Source of the DNA: an uncultured Eubacteriales bacterium
Lineage (GTDB): Bacteria; Bacillota; Clostridia; Oscillospirales; Oscillospiraceae
DNA: 52,485 bases
Assembly (NCBI GenBank): GCA_900544405.1
Contig: UQVA01000013.1
Coordinates: forward strand, 1-52,485
Direction of reading: 5' to 3'
Shown here: positions 41,915-50,400 of the stretch, piece by piece
Position numbering within the stretch: the stretch's first letter is position 1
Layout of the letters: every line of letters begins with the position of its first letter
Translations under genes and position numbers: made by a program
Notes under the pieces: model-generated
The model's database searches: none
Seen by the model: the letters and a program-made list of their open reading frames with translations, nothing else
Told to the model about the DNA's origin: nothing

Positions 41915-42128
41915 TCCGATGATACCCCGGCTCATAGTACCGGCGGGTCAGCTCCGCCAGTTCGTTCATTTCCGTCAGCATCGGCGTGAGTTCCGCAATA
42001 CGCCGCTTCAAATGCCAGATTTCCTCTGGGTCCTTCTCCTGGGCCAGCAATTTCCTCAGTTCCGCCAATCTCGCCCGCAAAGGCCGGGCCGCCGCCTCAT
42101 AGCTTTCGCTCAATTCCCACAGGTGCAT
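41895..42128 (-). CDS. Small helical (coiled-coil) hypothetical protein
   Basis: A 77-residue protein that is almost wholly helical: two runs with regular Leu spacing (ARPLRARLAELRKLLAQEKD and WHLKRRIAELTPMLTEMNEL) look like a coiled-coil hairpin, ending in Tyr/Arg/His-rich residues. I do not recognise the family. GGAAGGAGGGGG precedes ATG 42128. It overlaps both neighbours, so the three small genes are translationally linked. Confidence 0.65.
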   Translation of the reverse strand: MHLWELSESYEAAARPLRARLAELRKLLAQEKDPEEIWHLKRRIAELTPMLTEMNELAELTRRYYEPGYHRNEKYTL

Positions 42129-42255
42129 CCTTCCCCCTCCTTCCGCACCGGCAGCACCAAAGCCCCGGCCAGTAGACCTCGCCGCCGCAGATTTCGCAGA
42201 ACCCCGCAGGCCTTGCCGCCTGAGGGTCCACATACAAAACGCCCTGAATTTCCAT
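42097..42255 (-). CDS. Small zinc-ribbon protein
   Basis: A 52-residue protein with CEICGGEVY and WCCRCGRRG (two Cys-x2-Cys knuckles about 15 residues apart), a likely zinc ribbon. It starts MEIQGVLYVDPQ at ATG 42255, preceded by GGGAGGA. It is first in the three-gene set and lies back-to-back with the XRE regulator gene. Function unknown. Confidence 0.65.
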   Translation of the reverse strand: MEIQGVLYVDPQAARPAGFCEICGGEVYWPGLWCCRCGRRGKDAPVGIERKL

Positions 42256-42298
42256 AATGATTCCTCCCGTTCCAGTTTTTTCCATGGAACAAGAATAT

Positions 42299-42331
42299 CA
42301 CACGCTGCGTGTGAAAAAACACGAATCGTGT
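42299..42331. promoter_or_regulatory. Paired palindromic operators between divergent genes
   Basis: CACACG-CTG-CGTGTG (42299-42313) and ACACGA-A-TCGTGT (42319-42331) are perfect inverted repeats sharing the ACACG/CGTGT arms. Their centres are 19 bases apart, nearly two helical turns, so two repressor dimers could bind the same face. They lie between the small-gene set and the XRE regulator, which is the obvious candidate to bind them. Confidence 0.7.
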
Positions 42332-42366
42332 AGTTCCCGATTTCGATTTTTATTTTTTTCCGGTTC

Positions 42367-42375
42367 TGCTACAAT
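42367..42375 (+). promoter_or_regulatory. Extended -10 promoter of the XRE gene
   Basis: TGC-TACAAT forms an extended -10 element (42367-42375); no good -35 stands 17 bases upstream, where the DNA is a T run. It lies 22 bases before the start codon. Confidence 0.5.
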
Positions 42376-42397
42376 GGCCCCAACGGAGGTGAAGGAA

Positions 42398-42736
42398 ATG
42401 CTGGGCGCACGCATTGCCGCTCTGCGGCGGCAGGCCGGAATGAATCAGGGGGAATTGGCGAAAAAACTGGGCATCAGCCCCAGCACTGTGGGGATGTACG
42501 AACAGGGCCGCCGGGAACCGTCGGCAGAAATGCTGGTACGGCTGGCAGATGCCTTTTCCGTGTCCACGGACTTTTTGCTCACCGGTTCCCCGGCCCCGCC
42601 GGAGCGGGAACGGCTGGAATCCCTGCTGGCCCATGCCCTTTCCGGGGCCGAAAGTCAGCTGTCCCGGCGGCGGGAACCGCCCTTCACCGGGGAGGAATTG
42701 ACCCTGCTTCTCTCGGCGCTGCTGCGCTGCCCTTGA
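42398..42736 (+). CDS. XRE-family helix-turn-helix regulator
   Basis: A 112-residue Cro/CI-like repressor. The HTH (about residues 4-60) reads ARIAALRRQAGMNQGELAKK, then LGISPSTVGMYEQGRREPSA, then LVRLADAFSVSTDFLLTG, a standard HTH_3 domain. The C-terminus is short and acidic/basic mixed, perhaps for dimerising. ATG 42398 has GGAGGTGAAGGAA before it; the earlier in-frame ATG (42374) overlaps the -10 box. It is divergent from three small genes and faces the paired operators, so it probably represses them and itself. Confidence 0.9.
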   Translation: MLGARIAALRRQAGMNQGELAKKLGISPSTVGMYEQGRREPSAEMLVRLADAFSVSTDFLLTGSPAPPERERLESLLAHALSGAESQLSRRREPPFTGEELTLLLSALLRCP

Positions 42737-42761
42737 CGAACGGCCCCATCCGGGGTATGAT
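42733..42761 (+). promoter_or_regulatory. Promoter of tadA-spoIIP
   Basis: TTGACG (42733-42738) and TATGAT (42756-42761), 17-base spacer. The -35 overlaps the stop of the XRE gene. Confidence 0.75.
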
Positions 42762-42783
42762 GTTAGGAAAAGGGGGCGACACC

Positions 42784-43296
42784 ATGGATGATCGGGATTT
42801 TATGGAAGCGGCGCTGGCGCTGGCCAGGGAAGCCGCCGACGCCGGGGAAGTGCCGGTGGGCTGCGTCATCGTGCGGAACGGGGAGATCGTAGGCCGGGGC
42901 CGGAACCGCCGGGAGGAGGCCAAAAACGCCCTGGCCCATGCGGAGATCGAAGCCATCGACCAGGCCTGCCGGACCCTGGGGGGCTGGCGGCTGTGGGAGT
43001 GTACCCTGTATGTCACGTTGGAGCCATGCCCCATGTGCGCCGGGGCCATTCTGCACGCCCGCATCCCACGGGTGGTCTACGCCGCCCCGGACCCGAAGGG
43101 CGGGGCCATGGGGGGCCTGTGCGATTTGAATGAGATTCCCTTCAACCATCATCCTGCGGTCGAAAGCGGCCTTTTAGAGGCGGAAGCCGGGGCTTTGCTG
43201 CAGGATTTCTTTCAGAATTTACGTCTGACGCTCCACTCCCGCCCCAAATGGCGGCGGCCAGCGTCCACACAAAAGGAGGACCCACATGACCCATGA
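42784..43296 (+). CDS. tadA: tRNA adenosine-34 deaminase
   Basis: TadA converts A34 to inosine in tRNA-Arg(ACG). The 170-residue deaminase has the zinc and proton-shuttle motif NALAHAEIEAI (His-Ala-Glu, about residues 52-54) and EPCPMCAGAI (about 82-91). A final extension of about 20 residues (SRPKWRRPASTQKEDPHDP) reaches beyond the family end and overlaps spoIIP by 11 bases. The start follows AAAAGGGGGCG at ATG 42784; the longer frame includes the promoter. Confidence 0.96.
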   Translation: MDDRDFMEAALALAREAADAGEVPVGCVIVRNGEIVGRGRNRREEAKNALAHAEIEAIDQACRTLGGWRLWECTLYVTLEPCPMCAGAILHARIPRVVYAAPDPKGGAMGGLCDLNEIPFNHHPAVESGLLEAEAGALLQDFFQNLRLTLHSRPKWRRPASTQKEDPHDP

Positions 43297-44272
43297 TCGG
43301 GTGCTGCGGACCGGTGCGGCGGCCATCGCCCTGGCGGTGGTGCTGAAAATTTTCACCTCCGTTCCGCTGCCCACGAAGCTGTTCAACGCCCAGTCAGTAA
43401 GCCGCTGGGTGATCTATCTGGAAACGGGCCGCATCCTGGCGGAAACGGTCCCCGCCACCCAGGCCACGGAGCCAACCCCAACGGTCATAGAGAAAGAGCC
43501 ACCGGAAGAACCCCGGCGGCTCTCTTTTTCGCCCTCGGACGGCGATCTCGTGAACATCCGCAGCAGCTGGGACTGCGCCCTGACTCCCCGGGAGCTGGTC
43601 ATGGAAAAACTGGACTGGGATCTGACCGGGGACGAGCCCACGGTGCTGATTTACCACACCCATGCCATGGAAAGCTACACGCCCCAGACCGGGGAGGACT
43701 ACACCGAGGAGGTTCCCTTCCGCACCGCCGATCTGGACTACAACATGGTAAGCATTGGCACCCGGCTGGCGGAATTGCTGGAAAATGCAGGAATTTCCGT
43801 CCTTCACGACACCACCCTCCACGATGCGGCGTCCTATAATGGGTCCTATGCCTCCTCCCGGGAGACGGTGGAGAAATACCTGGCCCAATATCCCTCCATC
43901 CGGCTGGTGCTGGACATCCACCGGGATGCAGCGGAGGACGGCAGCGGCCATCAGGTGGCCACCACCGCCGAAACGGCCCAGGGGGACACGGCCCGGCTGA
44001 TGCTTGTGCTGGGGTCCGAGGCCGGGGGACTGTACAATCCGAATTGGCAGGAGAATTATGCTCTGGCGGTGAAATTACAGGCGGTTCTGGAGCAGGAAAG
44101 CCCCGGACTGTGCCGGGAATTGCACCTCACGGACCAACGGTATAACCAGGATTTGTCCCCGGGAGCCTTGCTCATCGAAGTAGGCGCCGCCGGAAACAGC
44201 CATGACGAGGCCCTCCGTGCCATGACGCCCCTGGCTGAAGCCATCGCTGCCTTGTCCAAAGGGGCGAATTGA
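43286..44272 (+). CDS. spoIIP: Stage II sporulation protein P
   Basis: SpoIIP is the peptidoglycan amidase/endopeptidase of the SpoIIDMP machine that drives engulfment of the forespore. The 328-residue protein has an N-terminal membrane anchor (about 9-30), a Pro/Thr/Glu linker (about 55-80) and the SpoIIP domain: VLIYHTHAMESYTP (about 120-133, zinc His), LVLDIHRDA (about 208-216), NYALAVKLQ and SPGALLIEVGAAGNSHDEAL (about 292-311). AAAGGAGGA precedes ATG 43286. Its presence is the main evidence that the host makes endospores. I see no sigma-E type promoter, and it may be read through from the tadA promoter. Confidence 0.95.
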   Translation: MTHDRVLRTGAAAIALAVVLKIFTSVPLPTKLFNAQSVSRWVIYLETGRILAETVPATQATEPTPTVIEKEPPEEPRRLSFSPSDGDLVNIRSSWDCALTPRELVMEKLDWDLTGDEPTVLIYHTHAMESYTPQTGEDYTEEVPFRTADLDYNMVSIGTRLAELLENAGISVLHDTTLHDAASYNGSYASSRETVEKYLAQYPSIRLVLDIHRDAAEDGSGHQVATTAETAQGDTARLMLVLGSEAGGLYNPNWQENYALAVKLQAVLEQESPGLCRELHLTDQRYNQDLSPGALLIEVGAAGNSHDEALRAMTPLAEAIAALSKGAN

Positions 44273-44284
44273 CAGCGAAGCGGA

Positions 44285-44314
44285 AATAGCCTTCCCCTGG
44301 GGAAAGGCTATTTT
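44285..44314 (+). terminator. Terminator after spoIIP, built from a solo repeat stem
   Basis: AATAGCCTT (44285-44293) pairs with AAGGCTATT (44304-44312) and a TTTT run follows. The inner sequence CCTTCCCCTGGGG matches the closing stem of the repeat family, so a solo repeat may have been adopted as a terminator. Confidence 0.75.
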
Positions 44315-44350
44315 CGCCCCACCGGGGGATTTTCCCGCAATGAACAGAAC

Positions 44351-44384
44351 GACGCCCCGGAGGGGAAATACCCTTCGGGGCGTC
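44351..44384 (-). terminator. Hairpin after the protease gene
   Basis: GACGCCCCG-AGGG (44351-44364) pairs with CCCTTCGGGGCGTC (44371-44384) with one mismatch. On the minus strand it is followed by GTTCTGTTC, a poor T run, so termination strength is uncertain. Confidence 0.6.
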
Positions 44385-44439
44385 TTGTAGGGGGAAGGTC
44401 CGGCAGAGGGGAGAGTGACCCTCTGCGGACGATGAGAAA

Positions 44440-47400
44440 TTAGCCGTTCTTGCGCTTCTTCAGCAGCACGAATGCCATGGCCATCATACCGGTCAGCGCA
44501 ACTGCCGCCATGGAAGCCATCAGGGCCAGGTCGGCGGGATCGCCGGTGCCGGGGGTCACGGTGGGCTTCGTGGGCTCCGTGGGAGCCTCAGTGGGCTTGG
44601 TGGTCTCCTCGGGTTCGGTATCCTTGGTCGGCTCGGTGGTCTCGCTGGGCTTGGTCGGGTCGGTGGGCTTCGGCTCACTGGGCTTTGTGGGCTCCGTGGG
44701 AAGCACGTCGCCGTAGTAGAAGAACTTCTCGGTGCTCACCTCGCCGCAGTTGGCGCAGGTGTACCAGTAAGTGGCCCGCTCGGTGGTGGTGGCGTCGGAA
44801 CGCTTGGTAGCGGCGCTGACCACCTCCTTGGAGAAGTCATGGCCGGTAGCCTTAACGGTCACGTCGGTGATTTCGGTCTTGCCCTCTGCATCGGCAAATT
44901 TCTTGCCGCAAACAGAGCATTCCCAGTATTCCTTGGTGCCGTCCTCGGTGCAGGTGGCCTTCACAGCCTCATGGTGGGTCAGCTTATGGCCCGAAGCCGG
45001 GATGGTCACGTCGGTGATCTCGGTCTTGCCCTCTGCATCGGCAAATTTCTTGCCGCAGACGCTGCATTCCCAGTATTCCTTCGTGCCGTCCTCGGTGCAG
45101 GTAGCAGCCTTGGCCTCGTGATGGGTCATGGTGTGGCCCAGAGCGGCAATGACCAGGTCAGCTTCGGTGGTCTCGGAGGTGCCTTCGGCATCGCTGAACA
45201 GCTTGCCGCAGACATCGCAGCTCCAGTATTCCTTCATGCCGGTCTCGGTACAAGTAGAGGCCTTGGCCTCATGATGGGTCAGTTTATGGCCCGAAGCCGG
45301 GATGGTCACGTCGGTGATTTCCGTGGTACCGGCCTCGTCGGAGAAGTTCTTGCCGCAGCGGCCGCAGGAATAGTAAGCCACGTTACCGGCCTCGGTGCAA
45401 GTAGCAGCCTTGGCTTCGTGGAAGGTCATCTCGTGGCCCAGAGCGGCAAGGGTCAGGGCTTCCAGAGTGGTCTCGGTAGTGGCAGCCTCGTCGGCGAACA
45501 GCTTGCCGCAGACATCGCAGCTCCAGTATTCCTTCATGCCGGAGGCGGTGCAGGTAGCGGCCACGGCCTCATGATGGGTCAGGGTATGGCCGTCGGCGCA
45601 GGGGTCGGAGGAGCCGGAAACCAGCTTCACGTTGTCGATGGCGAACATGCCGTCGTAGTCATCGTACACGGAGCCGCTCTTCAGCCGGAAAGCGAACTGG
45701 ACGTTTGCGGTCCGGTAGGCTTCAGGGACCTCCACTTCGGCAGTGCCCTTCAGGTAGATGCCGCCGGGATTGCCCAGCTCCGTGGCGTTCCAGATAGCGG
45801 TCCAGGTGCTGCCGCCATCGGTGGAGGCCTCGAAGGTGAAGTAGGCGTACTTGTTCAGGATGGTGTAGCGGTGCAGCAGGTAATCGAAGAACACGGTGGC
45901 GCTCTTGCCGGTCAGATCCACAGCCGGGGAGATCAGCAGCTCGTCCTGCTTGGCTCCGTTGGTCATGGGCTGAGCATCGCCGTCGGCGCCGTTGGTGCTG
46001 TAATCGCCGTAATCGGACTCATAATAATCCAGATCCACCCGGGCCTGCTTGGTGTCATTCAGGTTCCGCTGGGTTCCCTGATGCCAGCTATAGGACATGG
46101 CGCTGGTATTGGTGGACTTGACGGTCCAGCCACCGCCGGGGAAGTCGTCGTTTTCGAAGTCATTGTCAAACTTGGCGGCTGCCTTGGCGAACTTGGCTTC
46201 GATGGTGTGATTGGCGGACACATCGGAGAAGGTGTAGCTTTCCACCTTGCCAACGCTTGCGCCGTCCACGGTCACGTCGCTGATTTCATAACCGGAGGAA
46301 GCGGCGATGGCGAAGGTCGCGCTCTCGCCCTTGGCCACGGTCACGGTGCCGTTGGGGGTAATGACGCCGCCCTGGTCGGCGGAGGCCGTGATGGTGAACT
46401 CCTCGGTGGGCCGGTAGAAGGTGGCCGCAATGGTGTGGTCCTCGGTCACAGCCTTGAAGGTATAGGTGCTGACCTTGCCCACGCTCTCGCCGTCCACGGT
46501 CACATCCGCAATGGCGTAACCCTCGTCGGCGGTAATGGTGAAGGTCTGGTCCAGACCGTTCTTCACAAACACGGTACCGTCGGGGGTGATGGAGCCGCCC
46601 TGTCCCGCAGTCGCCGTGATGGAATGCTCGGCGCCGCTGGCTCCGGTGGTGATGAGCTTCACATTGTCGATGGCCACGGGACCTGCGTCCTCGGTATTGC
46701 CAACATAATGGAAAGCGATCTGGATGTTCTTGGAGGCGTACTCCACGGGAATTTCAATGGTGGCAGAGCCGTCCAGAGCATAGCCCGTGGTGCTGTGGTA
46801 GGTGCTGTACATATCCCACAGGGAGGTCCAGGTGCTGCCGCCGTCGGCGGAAATTTCCACGGTAACGGTGTTGTCCTTGTAACGGATGCCGCCGACACCG
46901 TAGCAGTAGTCGAAGGTCAGGGTCCGGGTCTTGCTGCCGCTCAGGTCCACAGCCGGGGAGATGAGCCATTCGTTCTGCTTACCGCCCTTCCAGTCGCCCT
47001 TGATATAGGCGTGGTTGGTGGTGTTGCCCAGGTTCTTCCAGTTGTAGTACACGCCCTTGGCCCAGATGTAGTCCGCATTGGTCTCAGTGCCCTGGACCGT
47101 CCAGCCGTGGCCGGGGAAGGTGTCGGACTCGAAATCGTTCTCGAACTGGGTCTGGTCGGCAGCCGCAATTTCGGTGAAGGTGGCGGCCACGAAGTAACTC
47201 TGATCCATGGTCAGGGTGTAGGTGTTGTCGGTGACGGTCACGCTCCGGCCGTTGACCTTCACGCCGGTGAGCTCATGGCCCATGTCGGGGGTAAAGGTCA
47301 GGGTTACAGCCGTACCCGCAGCGTAAGTGCCGGACCCGGCAGGGGTCACGGTGCCGCCTGCGGTTGCGGAGGTGGTCAGGGTCACATCGGAGGAAGCCGC

Positions 47401-50400
47401 AGTGCCGGGGGCGGTCAGCTTCACGTCGTCCAGAGCGACCTTACCGGCATCAGCACCCGCAGTCTTGTAATAGTGGAAGGCGATCTGGACGTTTGCCGTC
47501 TTGAACTGCTCCGGAATTGCCAGTTTCACGGTGCCAGTCTGGTTATATTCGGACTGCTTTGCCTCGTTCTTGGCATTCCAAATCACGGTCCAGGTCTTGC
47601 CGCCGTCGGTGGTGGCCTCGGCGGTGTAGGACATCGCACCGCTGTACAGCTTGCTTCTCTCAAAGCCATAGACGAAGTGCAGGGTAGCATCCTTGCCGGT
47701 CAGGTCCACAACGGGAGAGATCAGCCACTCATCCTGCTTGGCACCACCGCTGTAAGAGTCCTCATCGTACTCGTCCACGTCCACGCCAGCCTGTTTGTTG
47801 GTCTTGTCGGTGGTCGGGGAGATATAAGTGACCTTCATCTGCTTCCAGGTGCAGGAACTGTTGGTCTTTTTCACCGTCCAGCCCTGGCCCAGCAGGCTTG
47901 CGTCGAAGTCGTTGGCGAAGACAGTCTCCTCACCGGCGGCCGCAGCGACCTTGAAGGTAGCGGAAATGGTGTGATCCACGCCCGCCCGCTCGAAGGTGTA
48001 GCTGGTCAGGGGGCCCATGCTGGTGCCGTCCACCACCACGTTCTCCACCTGATAACCGGCGGCGGGGGTAATGGTAAAGGTCTTGCTGGTTCCCTTCTTC
48101 ACCAGGGTCTCGCCGGAGGGGCTGATGGTGCCGTTGTCGCCTGCGGTGGCGGTGACGGCCACATAGTTCTCCCGCACATCGGCGTAAAGGGTCACGTCGT
48201 CAATGGACAGGGTGGAACCGCCCTTGCCACGGTACACAAAGGCAAAGCGCAGATCCTTGGCATCCTGGAACTTGGCCGGGATGGTCACTTTTGCCTGGGT
48301 GGGGACCCAATCGGTGAACAGGCCCGCATTATCCCACAGGTTCCAGATCTCCTCCCAGGTCTTGCCGCCGTCGGCGGAGACCATGACCAGCAGGTTGTTG
48401 TGCTTGTACTGGGTGGTGAACCAGTAGTTGGTGATGAAGTTGAAGACCATGTGAACGTCGGTGTTCACGCCGGAAATATCGGTGGTCCGGGAGATCAGCC
48501 ACTCGTCCTGCTGGTTGTCGTTATCGTAGTCCACGCTGGCAGTGTAGTCTTCATCCCGATACCAGGTGTTCACGGAACTGCCCTTGGACTCCTTGCTCCA
48601 ATCCGCAGGCAGCCAGGCGCTGTTGAAGTCCTCGGTCCAGAGGATGTTGGTGGGCTTGATGGTGGCGTAATCATCGGTGTTGCCGGGCACGGTGACGGTG
48701 TAGGTCCGGGAGTTGCCGGCGTAGTCATGGACGATCATGCCGAAGCGCTCGCCCATACCGGTCACGTCCGCTTCCTGCACATGGGTGGTCTGGCCGGGCT
48801 TGGTCTCGCCGATGCCGTCGCCGCCGTAGAGCAGGCTGGAATTGCTCAGATTGTAGAAGATGTAAGCGGCCACATACTGGTTGTCGCTGACATCAAAGCT
48901 CAGGTAATACCGGCCCTCATCCTCCGAGACCTTCAGATTTCTGGCCTCGGGCTGCTCGGTGTCCACGGTGATGGGGAACTCCCAGGAGGATTTCAGGTTG
49001 TTGGAAGCATGGTCCGCATAGGGCAGGGTGGCCTCGATCTTCACGGTGGCCTTGGTGTTGTTGGGCAGGCTCATGCCGTTCTTGTCGGTGCCGTACCAGG
49101 GGGCGATACCGGTTCCCTCCTCGCCGCCAACACCTGCGGGAGTGATCTGATAGTAGCTGTAGGAGTAGATGGATTTACCCACATACTCGGCAGTGTTGTC
49201 ATAGTACACTTCGCCGTTCTCGCCGGTGATGGTGTAGTGCAGGGTCTTGGCGTTCCGCAGCAGACCGGTGTAAATGCCGCTGAGGTTATCCAGGAAGTCA
49301 TCGCCGTTGGGGGAGATGGCATTCCGGTCGGCCAGATAGGGAATCTTGAAGTAGTTATTGTCGCCCAGATAGGTGTCCACGGTGTTCTCGCTGGAGGACA
49401 GGTAGGCAGTGTTGGTGTAGGACTGGGCCTCGCTGGCGGAGCCGTCCAGATGGTCCCAGTAGGTGTCGCTTTCCATGATGGGGGCCTTGGTCCAGTCGCC
49501 GTAGAAGGCCAGGAACGGCACGCTCAGATCGATGGCGTCGGGCAGCTCCTTGCCGTCGGCGTCCACCTCAGCCAGGGTCACGAAGCCGTCCACATAGAAG
49601 CCGTTGGTGAAGGTCTTCAGGGTCTTGGCCGGGTCGGTGAGGGTCACGGTGACGGTCACGTCGGCGGTAGAACCGGCGGCCACGGCCACCCGGTTATCGG
49701 TGCAGTTGGTGGTAAAGGTATGGTCCAGCACCACGGCAGTCTCGGAGCTGGTGGTGTAGGTCTTGCCCTCGGCATTGGTGTACTCGGTGGAGCCGTCGGT
49801 CAGCACCCAGGGGGTGATGTCGTAGTACAGGGTGGTGTCGCCGGTATTATGCACCGTGAAGGTCATGGTGTACTTGCCGGTCATGTCGGGATCGTCCTTC
49901 AATTCCAGCTTGGGCTTGGTCTGACCGGCCACGGACAGATAAGCCTCGGTGCTCACGGCGTCATGAATGCTGATAAGGCCTGCGCCCTGCTTCCGGGGAG
50001 AAACAGGCACGCCGTCCTCGCCATAGATGATGTGGGCGGTGCTCATCAGCAGGGTATCGGTCATGTGCTTCCGGTCGGCGGCGCTCATGTCCGGATTGCT
50101 CTTCTTCAGGGCCTGCTGCACGATGGCCATAGCGCCCGCCGCATGGGGGGAAGCCATGGAAGTGCCGTCCATGCTCTCATAGGAACTGCCGGGAACGGCT
50201 GCATAGATGCCGCCGCCGGGGGCGGTGATCTCCGGCTTGATGGTCAGCTCGCCGGTGGTACCCCAGGAGGAGAAGTCGGACATACCGTAAATGGGGGAAG
50301 CCACGGTGCCGTCTGCCCTGGCTACGGTGATGGTCTTGTTCTCCAGCTTCTTCAGGGCCTCGCCGGTGGCCTGAGAAATGAACACGGCGGGAATGCTCCA

